A stretch of 64,000 nt of DNA from Hemerocallis citrina (lineage: Eukaryota > Streptophyta > Magnoliopsida > Asparagales > Asphodelaceae). The translations under genes were made by a program, and so were the position numbers. A model generated the notes under the pieces. It was given only the letters and a program-made list of their open reading frames with translations. It ran no database searches and was not told the origin of the DNA. Positions 36,611-47,064 of this stretch are shown in pieces. Every line of letters starts with the position of its first letter. Position 1 is the first letter of the stretch. The stretch spans positions 182,431,681-182,495,680 of the forward strand of contig CM030366.1 of the NCBI GenBank assembly GCA_017893485.1, written 5' to 3'.

Positions 36611-36964
36611 TTTGTAAAAAAAATATTAGCCATTTTACATGTCGCTAGCCATTTTAGGAAATTTTCTGAAAATTTCGACAGAACCTCCCTTAAAATATTA
36701 GCCATTTTATAGCAATTCCTTACGGAATTCTGCTCACAATTAAAAATTTATCATCACAGTCAAGAAATATAAATCCTCCCCAGGCCAATCCAAGCAACAT
36801 CGAACTCACGTACTGACAATATAAAAGTTTGTTACCTATCGTGTTGGATACATGTCTATGCTACTACATGCTAATGTCGATCTACAACTCTAAAAGCCTA
36901 CCCCTCCTACCTCCACATTATTTCAATCAAACAAACTACACAAAACTAAAACAAAAAAACTCAC

Positions 36965-37235
36965 CTTCTTATGAAGCTCATCAAGCGCATCCGTTGTAAT
37001 TGTATACCCAACTCTAAATGTCGGCATCGACAAACTATCCACCATATTCCTACTCACTGCTCTCTGCATTGTCGTAAACGACACCACACTCCCCAACTCT
37101 ACCCCCACCGGCAAAGTCACCCCCACATTCACCGCCCCACCACTCCCTCCCGCCGCTGCCCCTGCAGCTGCCTCCAGATCCTTTCACCACAATCCTCCCC
37201 ATGGCCCTCGTCCCCACCACTCCTGCCAACTCCAC
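36965..37235 (-). pseudogene. Captured exon of plastid pyruvate dehydrogenase E2 (LTA2-like)
   Basis: The 271-nt exon has an intact acceptor (TTTGTAACAG) and donor (AAG|GTGAGT). It encodes VELAGVVGTRAMGRIVVK, the end of the peripheral-subunit-binding domain, a Gly/Ala linker, then VNVGVTLPVGVELGSVV and FTTMQRAVSRNMVDSLSMPT, FRVGYTITTDALDELHKK. These match the start of the catalytic domain of dihydrolipoyl acetyltransferase, chloroplast type. One extra base near 37180 shifts the frame between the binding domain and linker. The catalytic His-containing C-terminus is absent. It is a Helitron-carried fragment. Confidence 0.85.
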
Positions 37236-37675
37236 CTGTTACAAAAACAACCCGGACATAATGAACATAATGAATTTAGAGCATGAATAAGGCTGCTTAG
37301 CAGTACATTGGAGAGCGTTTTTGGATCTAAAAGCACTTTTAAACTCAAACTCAAAATAGGTGTTCGAAAGCTGAATTAAATGTGTTTAGCCAAAATAACC
37401 TTTTCCAAACTACTACTTTTATCTTTTTCCCTAACACACCTAAAGTTAAACTAAACAATACTCTTTCTCTGAAGACCCATCCTTGTCAGGAATGCTAAAT
37501 AGTGAGAGAACATGCATGATCAAACACATTAACCATTATAACAAAGGTATATACCATGTAGAACGCCTTCCAATATCCCCACCCCAACTTTCATCCAAAT
37601 ATCACAACAATGGGTTGTACATATCGAGGCATATATTACAAAAGTTAAAGGAGGAGATAGGTGGAAAAAACTTAC

Positions 37676-38042
37676 TTTTCACATGCACCCTTCCTATATC
37701 GATCCGCTTGATATATCTTTGATCCTCTATCATACCACGCTTTCGTATAGTTTGGATCTGACTTCCACTTCCGTTGATGTTTTAAACTCTAAAAAAACCA
37801 AAACCAAAACCAACAACTTTGATAAAGACATAAACAACAAAGTAAAAATTAGTACATACACAGGAATGAGAGGCTTACCGGTCTCTCAGCATTAAGATAC
37901 CAAGGAGCCGAAGACATATACTGAGGAATATGGGGATTGATTTCTTTTCCATCTTCGTTAACCTCGGCCGGGGCAAGCCCCGCCTTTCGGGCCTCCTCCA
38001 ATTCCAACTGTTTCCGATGGTCCTCTCGAGACTTAAAGGACA
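37676..38042 (-). pseudogene. Captured two-exon fragment of pre-mRNA splicing factor SLU7
   Basis: Exon 37879-38042 encodes [40 protein letters not shown] and [13 protein letters not shown]. After an intron with GTAAG and TTTTTAG borders, exon 37676-37788 encodes SLKHQRKWKSDPNYTKAWYD and RGSKIYQADRYRKGAC. Both match the N-terminal part of plant SLU7, the second-step splicing factor that helps choose 3' splice sites. The fragment ends at the start of the CCHC knuckle (GAC then EK instead of QNCG), so the RNA-binding region is missing. Both exons are in frame with each other (phase 0). It is carried inside the Helitron. Confidence 0.88.
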
Positions 38043-39446
38043 CTGCAATTCAGTACAGAATATATAAGTACATGAAAATTAAATCTTAGTGACATGAAAT
38101 GAAGGCAAAAATCATTTATCAACAGCTTGGATCTTAAACGCAGTCATAAAAGTAAAATTACTAATTGAACAATATAAAAAATTAGAACCAATTTAATCAG
38201 TCAAAACCCTAAATTTCCAATTCATCAAACCCTAAATTGATGATAAAAAGCACAAACCCTAACAAAATTGATACTAAAATTGATACCTTATAAAAATGGT
38301 GACATCTTGAAATCAAAATTTGTGCTGGCATGGGATGCCTATCTGTTTATGATAGATGAATCTCATCATCAGAATTTTGTCCCATCTATGGAATTGTCTA
38401 TAAAGCACCAATCACAACAAAGGGTTCTAAAAAGTTATTGATATCAACATCTAAAATGGACGCTGAAATTGTAGTTAACGAAAATTCTTGATTTTTTTAT
38501 TACGAAAATTCTTGATTTTTTTTATTTCAAAAATCAAAATTAACTATCTAAAAAAAATATAAATTCTAAATATTTCAATAGAACATAGAAAAAATGTTAA
38601 TGCTTAATTGACTTCATTGCTTCTCTAAACAACATTGCTTTTTATATTTAATTGACTTCATTGTTTCTCTAGTTAATTTTTATTTTTTTTGTAGATTCAA
38701 ATCAAAACTGAAAAGCTTATGCAACATTGCTTATGAAGGGCTCAAAATTGAAAAGCTTATGACTTCATTAATTTTTATTATAACTGTGTATTATATAATG
38801 TGAATGTGATCTTGCAAGTGTGGTTATAGTGAAACTGTACTGATTATATTATGGGTGCACTGTGGACATTAAGAAATGCAACATTCATAATCTCAAAGCT
38901 TAAACAGCCACTGGAATGCAAGTCTATTGATCAGTACCCATAGCTTCACAAATGCAACATTGCTATGCGAAGCAACTGGAAGCTATGTGAAGTCTATTAG
39001 GAAATGCAACATTCATATTATGGGTGATCATATTATGGGTATAGATCAAATTGAACTGTGAAGCTATGTGAAGTGGAAACAGCATTAACAGCATAAACAA
39101 CCACTGGAATCTTCACAAAAATAATTCACTTTAAGAAACTTATCATAATCAGCATAATCTCAATTCTCAAACCCACATTCATAATCTCAAACCCACAATC
39201 ACACTTGACAGTGTTCATAGTATAAACAGTGAAATCAGCAAAATTCAAATAAATCTAGAGGAAGAAGAAATCTCAAATCAGAAGCAAGATAAGCATATAC
39301 CGCAATGGACATTTCATTTTCCGTTCCCTTTCCTTTGCCAGAATAACTTGTTTCATTTCTTTACATTGGGTGGTTAAAAAGTAGGAATTAATAAAAAAAT
39401 CAATAATAAGCAAAAGACCAACCAAGTAATAAAGGTTGAAGCTTAC
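38043..39446. other. Helitron interior, non-coding
   Basis: AT-rich with multiple stops; no further exon recognised apart from the possible one near 39300-39360. Probably intronic or intergenic sequence captured with the fragments. Confidence 0.5.
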
Positions 39447-39747
39447 CTTGCGAAGAGATATTAGATGAAGCTCGCGTTCATCTCGAATGGTAACCCGGAC
39501 ATTTTTTTGTCGAAGGAATTGCACCTGCAATAGAAAAATATCAATTTTGAATGTAAGTGGACAATTAATTAATGTGCTCAGAATACAATGAAAAGCTTCA
39601 CTTACTGCTTTTTCCAAGTCAACATCAACCTGTAAGGTATTAAAGTAAACATTAAAATGTGAGGAACTTATTGTTATATCAAGAGTTGTAATTTTTTTTT
39701 TAAAAAAAGGAGATACTTACATGGCCATATATAGTGATGTCATCCAT
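39447..39747 (-). pseudogene. Captured three-exon fragment of an unidentified gene
   Basis: Exon 39721-39747 encodes MDDITIYGH beginning with an ATG, exon 39606-39629 VDVDLEKA, exon 39447-39524 VQFLRQKNVRVTIRDERELH then LISLRK. All junctions have GT donors and AG acceptors and are phase 0, giving 43 residues in one frame. A possible next exon near 39300-39360 (EMKQVILAKERERKMK) is not joined by a usable acceptor in phase. I do not recognise the parent protein; the short exons and clean borders suggest a real gene origin. Confidence 0.6.
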
Positions 39748-41780
39748 TACTGTTCTTTAATTGGAGCAATTGATCTGTATATAAAGGAGGGAAAATATAT
39801 GATGATTAACTTTGACGTTCTAATTATTTTAACAAACCAATCAAGACATTGTAGAGTAATCTATTTTCTTCTTTGATGTTCTGATTAACTTTGATTATAA
39901 ATTATTTTAAAATACGAACATAATAATATTAACACCTATGATCTAACTTTGATTATATATATTGATGTAGGAGATATGGTGTTTAGTCGGATGATCAAGA
40001 AAGATGAACAGGATGTAGAATAACTAAGCAAAGTTTTTTGGGAGAATCTCACTAAATCCCAAGATTCCATATCTAAAGAGCAGAAAATATCTTGAGTGCA
40101 ACCCCTAACAATCTACTAAACCTACTATCACTGAGTGTGTATATTTTTTCCAAATTCGTTGGTTTACTGAGTTTGTATATTTAATTTTAATCTATTAACT
40201 ATCAGCAAAAAGGAACTTGTTTTTCATTGCATCTTGTTGTTATACCAATTCCATCTTAGTATTTCTGAGAGACGTATAGAAACTATACAAATCCTTTACC
40301 TAGGAAAACCTAGGTTCAAGCAATAGTTATAGTATCCCCCTAGCAAAGCTGAATCCAACATTAACCAGCGCATGAATCAAAATGGGTTTCAACAAAGATT
40401 GGACCCTAAGAAAACATTTATTACTACTCAAATTCAAGCTATTGCGCAATGTGCATAGTAGCTAAATAAGTAGATTAAGAACCCTCACTTGGGCAAACTG
40501 CAGTAATAGAAAAAAATGTTCTAAGAGGTATAAACTGGATTTAAGAGTGAAATGGCCCGTACTTCAAATTTCTGAGTGCTGTCACATTAATGCAAGGTCA
40601 GCTACAATATGCAGGATGAGGGGACCAATGAATGCAGTAAAAGAGCCTACTACAGTACTGAAAATGTCAAGTGCTTAACAGTAACAATCATAAGTCATTT
40701 TTGTAATGTTCAGAGAATGATAGCTACATATGCTAATAGTGATTTTGAGTACACAGCACGACAATAAGCTAGCACACATGAATATGGCAACAAATAGATC
40801 AAAATATTCAAGGATTGTTAAAACATCTCATATAGTCATCGACTCTTTGTCCAGAGATTAAATTTCTACAGGTATGATTATCATTAGGCATTAGCCTTCA
40901 GACATTATTCATTGGTTAGGTGCCATGGAATGACAATGAAATGGGTACGTACAATAAATTTGAGTTGGAAAATTGAAGACGTGCTACAGTAGTCAAAATA
41001 AACGCTTACAATTATAAAAGAATAATTTACAATAAAAGCGAAGATGCAAAATAAATGAGAGATGAGGAGATTTAACTTTTAGCATATGCAATCAAATTTA
41101 TTCCCAACTCATTTCAATAAACTACTAAGAACTTCACAAATCAACCTGCATTCTCCATCCCTAATTTTTAAGATGTCATACACAACATATATGCTCGAGC
41201 ATGATAAATAATTAAAGGATCATAGCAACCCCAGATTATCTATTTTAACTATTTAGTCTGATTATATATAGAAAAGTAGATGGCCTGGCCCTTCTTCACT
41301 CCACCATCCTTCACTCCTCTTATCATCCCACCTCGCCACATCGGCATATACGTTCGACAACAAAAACCAATACCTAGAATGCATAGGCTCCATGTCTATC
41401 AATTTTTTGGCTGAATATCTGCCATTTCAACATTCCCATGAATCCTATCATTATTAAGGAGAGAACTCCATATATAGTCATCCGGTTCTGTAGGCATGTG
41501 TTTGATGAACTCATAAGGAGAGAACTCTATATACATAATTCCAACTCAGGGATTACACCACACCTATCATGCCTTAAGCAATTATAGAGGAACGCAACTA
41601 AACCCAAAACCAAATGTAGAATCTAACGAAGATCAATCTCAAATTAAAACCCAAAATATAGAAACTTAATAATAAAATGACTGCATTCAAGTTGAAAATG
41701 TGGAAACAACAACAAAAATAAAAGCGTTGAAACCCTAGATCTCTAATCGATAGGGAATTACCCGCTGCTGCCACTGCCGA
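39748..41780. other. Helitron interior, non-coding
   Basis: AT-rich; no exon or repeat family recognised. Confidence 0.5.
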
Positions 41781-41789
41781 TAGGGATGA

Positions 41790-42340
41790 TGACGCACCTC
41801 CGACGCGGCCGCTGCTGCCACTACCACCACCGAGAGTGGGGCCCACGAAGGGGGTGGAGAAGGCGGAGGATGCGGCCACCGCTGCCACTGCCACCACCGA
41901 GAGTGGGGCCCACGAAGGGGGTGGAGAAGGCGGAGGTCGTAAAGGAGAGGCAGCGGGGTTTGGTGGAAGTTGGGAAGTGGAGGAGGGTGGAGGGGGGTGG
42001 ACGGCTGGAGTGGCGGCAGTGGCGCCTAGGGGGAGAGCCCGGGGAAGAGAAAGAAAGAACCGATGGGTGATTTGGGGAAGGGAGAGAGAGAGAGAGAGTC
42101 GGGGGAAGAGAGAGAGAGAGCGGGATGAGACAGATCGAGAGACGGTGAGAAAGAGAGAGAACGGGTTGGCAGCGGTGGCGCCTGGGGGGAGAGCCCGGGG
42201 AAGAGCGCGAGAGAACCGATGGGTGATTTGGGGAAGGGAGAGAGAGAGAGAGTCGGGGGAAGAGAGAGAGAGAGCGGGATGAGACAGAGAGAACAGGGAG
42301 AAAGAGAGAGAGAACGGGGAGTTTTTTTGGGGAAAAAGAG
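41790..42340 (-). repeat. GA/CT-rich direct repeats near the Helitron 5' end
   Basis: Two ~63-bp tandem copies containing CGAGAGTGGGGCCCACGAAG (about 41828 and 41898), and two ~160-bp copies of a GGCGCC...GAGAGCCCGGGGAAGAG...ATGGGTGATTTGGGGAAGGG block (about 42015 and 42175) with (GA)n runs. A 313-aa minus-strand frame through here is low-complexity Ser/Pro/Leu and probably not a protein. Confidence 0.75.
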
Positions 42341-42480
42341 AGAGAGTGTGTTTTTTTGAATTTGTGGAGTTTAAAATTTGGAGGAAAAATATGTTTTGTG
42401 AGAGTAGATCTGGTCCATTAATTTTGGGATAGATTGAATGTGAACCACTTGATAACTTTCTTTGTATTTTATTATATAGA

Positions 42481-42961
42481 TATGATGATTGTATACATGT
42501 TTTTAGGAGATTCAAAGGCACTTCCTTAACTTTCTCCAATGGATTTGTATGCTCAAATGGTCATAAGTATTTCCCTTTAAAAAAAAAAAAAGTGGCCATT
42601 TGTTTTCCCAACTGGTCATACGCAACAGAAGGCATGCTCCCTTTTACTTTTCATTAATGTTTGATAAAAAAATTGTTAGCTACCCACCATAATGGACTTG
42701 CGGGAGAGGAAAATTGCTTAGGAGTTAGGATCGTCATTGACCATGATTTTGCATTAGCTCGTAGTTGAACTAAGACTTTTATGGATGAATTTGCCTACAA
42801 TACAATTAATATATAATTTTTGCAATAAATAATTTATTTAACATAAGTACTTCCTATTATTTTAGTCAGAAACAATTCATTAAAGAAGGAACAATACATC
42901 AAACAAAAATAACACGTACTCTATATGTCCTATAATATAAGTGACTATAGCTTTCTACACT
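42481..42961. other. Intergenic DNA between Helitron and gypsy C
   Basis: AT-rich, no feature recognised. Ends with ACACT (42957-42961), the left target duplication of gypsy C. Confidence 0.6.
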
Positions 42962-43546
42962 TGATGCGGTTTGTTTCTGGGAGACGTGTGGATGCACCAG
43001 GTGTGAGTTCTTACTCGATTTGTATTGAAGGAGAAAGCTTCTTCAGAGGCGACCCTCGGCTGGCCGAGCGATACCTGCGACAGGCTGGAGTGAGGTGGAT
43101 GTCTGGGCTCGGATCAGGTGGCTCGGATCCGAGGTCTGGTGTACCTGCAGACGGTCTCGAAACACCGGGGTTGGTCCCGGTGGCAGACCCTCCGACGATC
43201 TAGTCAGTTACTTTAAGATAAGAGCAACAGTAACTAGGGTTTAGGGGAGAAAAGATTGATTACCTTTGAAGAAAGGAGAGGGCCTGGTATTTATAGGAGA
43301 TTCTAATCGGGTCTAGACCCGTTTGGGGCTGGGCCGGACCCGGTTACCCGATTGGCCGAAACGGTGGAAAGTCGGGCGGTATAGGGCTGACGTGGCAGGC
43401 GCCGGAGTGGTTTCCGGGCTGACGTGGCAGATCTCCGGGCGGTTTTCTGGTGCTGACGTGGCTGATCTGAAGGATCAGGAAGGATGCGTATCCTGAGGAG
43501 ATCTGGTGGCTCAGGGTGAGCCACGCTTTATTCCTGACCCATATCA
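42962..43546 (-). repeat. 3' LTR of gypsy C
   Basis: 585 bp; on the plus strand TGATGCGG...CATATCA. The minus-strand TATAAATA is at 43288-43295. Confidence 0.95.
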
Positions 43547-43566
43547 CAAGCCCCACACTCCCGCAG
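43547..43566 (-). other. Polypurine tract of gypsy C
   Basis: Minus strand GCGGGAGTGTGGGGCTTG directly before the 3' LTR. Confidence 0.82.
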
Positions 43567-43739
43567 GGTTGGGTGATCCAGCAGTGCGGGGGTGACTCAT
43601 GGTCCTCGGGGGAAGTGCAGATGTCAGGGTAAGAAGTAGGGTCTGCTGTTCCCCGAAGAGGGCCAGGGGCAGGAGGAATGGACTCCTCGTTTGGATGTGC
43701 GTGGGGTGAAGTTCTTAGGAAGGGATAGTCGGTAGTATG

Positions 43740-46670
43740 AATGCCGAGCTCACTAGGTCGGTGGCCGAGTTCGGGGGGTCGGCAGACGATCTTTCGGGTC
43801 GGCGGACGAACCCATACGGGTCGGTGGACGAACCCTCCAGGGGTCGGACGACCGACTCGCTAGTTGGAAGAGCGAGAGGTCGTCCAGGCCACTTGATGGG
43901 GTTCGTCTTTGCATGAGGTCGCGAGGTCGGCTGGACGAGCTTCTTGGCTAGTTTTAAGAGAGTGAGGAGAGGGGTTTGATTCGGATTTCGATCCGAGCGC
44001 CGAGCCCGTATTGAGAGGTGAGGCAGCCAGGCTTGAGCTCAAGGGGGGGTCGGCGGACGAGACCGGAAGGCTCGACGGACGAGACCAAGAGGATCGGCGA
44101 ACGACTACCTCGCTGGTTGGAAGAGCGGGGGGTCGTCCAGGCCATTTCGTTGGGACGGCGTCCGAGGTCTTGTGGTCAGTCATCCGAGCGTCTGGTCAGT
44201 TCGGAGAGTGGGCGGATGAGACTCGAACTCTGATCCGAGCGCCGAGCTCGTACTGGGAAAGGAGGAGGTAGTATGGCTCGAATCCCTATCCGAGCGTCGA
44301 GCTCAACCTGTGAAAGGAGACAGTGGTGCGGCTCGAATTCTTATCCGAACGCCGAATCCGTATTGAGAGGTGAGGTAGCCTGGCTCGAGTTCAGGGGGTC
44401 GGCGGACGAGGCAAAAAGGGTCGGTGGACGAGACCAAGAGGGTCGGTGGACGAGACCAATGGGGTCGACGGACGAGACCAATAGGGTCGGCGGACGAGAC
44501 CAAGAGGGTCGGCTGTCGACTGCCTCGCTAGTTGGCATTGAGAGGTGAGGCAGCCTGACTTGAGCTCAGGGAGTCGGCGGACGAGGCAAAAAAGGTCCGG
44601 TGGACGAGACCAACGAGGTCGACGGACGAGACCAAGAGGGTCGGCGGACGAGGCAAAAAGGATCGGTGGACGAGACCAAGAGGGTCGGCGGACGAGACCA
44701 ATGGGGTCGACGGGCGAGACCAAGAGGATCGGCGGACGAGACCAAGAGGCCCACCTGTTGAAGGAGAAGGTGGCTTGGCTCGAATTTCTATCCGAGCGTC
44801 GAGCCCCACCTGTTTGAAGGAGAGGCGGCTTGGCTCGAATTCTTATCCGAACGTCGAGCCCAGCCTGTGAGAGGAGAAGGTTGCTTGGCTCGAGTTCCCA
44901 TCCGAGCGTCGAGCCCAACCTGTGAGGAGAAGGTTGCCTGGCTTGAGTTCGGGGGTCGGCGGACGAGGCAAAAAGGGTCGGCGGACGAGGCGAAAAAAGG
45001 GTCGGCGGACGAGACCAATGGGGTCAACGGGCGAGACCAAGAGGATTGGCGGACGAGACCAAGAGGCCCACCTGTTGAAGGAGAAGGTGGCTTGGCTCGA
45101 ATTTCTATCCGAGCGTCGAGCCCCACCTGTTTGAAGGAGAGGCGGCTTGGCTCGAATTCTTATCCGAACGTCGAGCCCAACCTGTGAGAGGAGAAGGTTG
45201 CTTGGCTCGAGTTCCCATCCGAGCGTCGAGCCCAACCTGTGAGGAGAAGGTTGCCTGGCTTGAGTTCGGGGGTCGGCGGACGAGGCAAAAAGGGTCGGCG
45301 GACGAGGCGAAAAAAGGGTCGGCGGACGAGACCAATGGGGTCGACGGACGAGACCAAGAGGGTCGGCGGACGAGACCAAGAGCCCCACCTGTTGAAGGAG
45401 AAGGTGGCTTGGCTCGAATTTCTATCCGAACGTCGTGCCCCACCTGTTGAAGGAGAGGTGGCTTGGCTCGAATCCTTATCCGAACGTCGAGCCCAACCTG
45501 TGAGAGGAGAAGGTTGCTTGGCTCGAGTTCCCATCCGAGCGGCGAGTCCCACCTGTGAAAGGAGAAGGTGGCTTGGCTCGACTTCGCATCCGAGCGTCGA
45601 GCCCCACCTGTTGAAGGAGAAGGTGGCTTGGCTCGAGTTGTTATCCGAGAGTCGAGTCCCACCTGTGAAAGGAGAAGGTGGCTTGGCTCGAATTCTCATC
45701 CGACCGTCGAGCCCAACCTATGAGAGGAGAAGGTTGCTTGGCTCGAGTTCGGGGGGCCGGCGGACGAGGCAAAAGGGTCGGCGGACGAGACCAAGAGGGT
45801 CGGCGGACGAGACCAAGAGCCCCACCTGTTGAAGAAGGTGGTTTGGCTCGAGTTTCGATCTGAGCGTCGAGCCCCACCTGTTGAAGGAGAGGTGGCTTGG
45901 CTCGAATTCTTATCCGAACGTCGAGTCCAACCTGTGAGAGGAGAAGGTTGCTTGGCTCGAGTTTCCATCCGAGCGTCGAGTCCCACCTGTTTGAAGGAGA
46001 AGGTGGCTTGGCTCGAGCTGTGATCCGAGGGTCGAGTCCCACCTGTGAAAGGAGAGGGTGGCTTGGCTCGTGTTTCCATCCGAGCGTCGAGCCCCACCTG
46101 TGAGAGGGAAAAGTAGCTTGGCTCGAGTTTCCACCCGAACGTCGAGCCCCACCTGTGAGCGGAGAAGGATGCTTGGCTCGAGTTCTTATCCGAACGTCGA
46201 GCCCAACCTGTGAGGGGGAAAAGTAGCTTGGCTCGAGTTTCCATCCGAACGTCGAGCCCCACCTGTGAGAGGAGAAGGATGCTTGGCTCGAGTTCTCATC
46301 CGAAAGTCGAGCCCAACCTGTGAGAGGGAAAAGTAGCTTGGCTCGAGTTTCCATCCGAACGTCGAGCCCCACCTGTGAGCGGAGAAGGATGCTTGGCTCG
46401 AGTTCTTATCCGAACGTCGAGCCCAACCTGTGAGGGGGAAAAGTAGCTTGGCTCGAGTTTCCATCCGAACGTCGAGCCCCACCTGTGAGAGGAGAAGGAT
46501 GCTTGGCTCGAGTTCTCATCCGAAAGTCGAGCCCAACCTGTGAGAGGGAAAAGTAGCTTGGCTCGAGTTTTCATCCGAACGTCGAGCCCAACCTGTGAGA
46601 GGAGATGGATGCTTGGCTCGAGTTCTTATCCGAACGTCGAGCTCGACCTATTTGGGTGACGAGCCCCGCT
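43740..46670 (-). repeat. Complex tandem array of gypsy C with hairpin-bearing ~55-57-bp units
   Basis: From 43780 to 45380 there are ~24-bp units GGGTCGGCGGACGAGACCAA, mixed with larger units of the form CCACCTGT...GGAGAAGGTGGCTTGGCTCG and ATCCGAGCGTCGAGCC that dominate 44750-46670. Each larger unit holds an inverted pair (CCACCT/AGGTGG or CAACCT/AGGTTG). There are higher-order copies: a block starting 44748 recurs about 317 bp on at 45065 and partly again near 45383, and a ~180-bp pair of units repeats within 46093-46620. Long open frames on both strands here are a result of the period. Confidence 0.9.
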
Positions 46671-46904
46671 CGAGGAGAAGGCGCTATCGCACTAGACTCC
46701 CTCCGAGACCTCTGACTGGCTGCAACTTTACACTTTATGCTAGGAGGTGATTCCTGTCGGGCAAATAGGGAGGGGCAGTATTGGAATTTTACCCTTTCTG
46801 CTGACGTAATGGCGCAAATTTCAATGTTTGTTTTAGCCGCTTGATCTTGTCAGATAAGATCTAACGGCTAGATGCTCATTTGCGGAAATCGAGGAGTCGC
46901 TGTC

Positions 46905-46914
46905 TATTTTAAAA
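46905..46914 (+). promoter_or_regulatory. TATA-like element of antisense gene in gypsy C
   Basis: TATTTTAAAA, preceded by AAATCGAGGAGTCGCTGTC and ATCTAACGGCTAGAT, followed by a C-rich then T/C-rich leader to ATG 47065. It aligns with the block before the antisense gene of B. Confidence 0.65.
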
Positions 46915-47064
46915 CCCCCACCCCCCCTCATTTCTTTTCACTTTATCGTTTCATAATTCCCAATTTTTCAGCTTTAGCGCAGGCATTTCGATCGCTGTCG
47001 GCGGATCCTTCGCAGAGAAGCGTAACTTTCAAAGAATCAGGTTAGTAATTCTCCTTTTTTCTGA

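Larger units (their letters stand above)
35575..42480 (-). mobile_element. 6.9-kb Helitron with captured gene fragments
   Basis: On the minus strand it starts A|TCTATATAATAAAATACAAA at 42480 and ends ...CATACCTAG|T at 35575, the A/T insertion and TC...CTAG signature. The 3' end has a perfect stem CGTGCC-GTA-GGCACG about 18 nt before CTAG and a second TGCC/GGCA stem. The first ~120 bp match the Helitron 5' ends at 25142 and 35388. No Rep/helicase was seen, so it is non-autonomous. It carries, all in its own orientation, exon pieces of an unidentified gene (39447-39747), SLU7 (37676-38042) and a plastid E2 acetyltransferase (36965-37235), each with flanking splice sites. Confidence 0.8.

Noticed and set aside
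41598..42539. 313-aa minus-strand open frame near the Helitron 5' end
   Set aside because: Low-complexity Ser/Leu/Pro and Ala product of GA/CT-rich direct repeats; crosses the Helitron terminus; no domain.
43860..46574. Many long overlapping open frames on both strands (up to 243 aa)
   Set aside because: They follow the period of the tandem array (unit lengths near multiples of three), overlap on both strands and encode only repeats of the unit; no domain.
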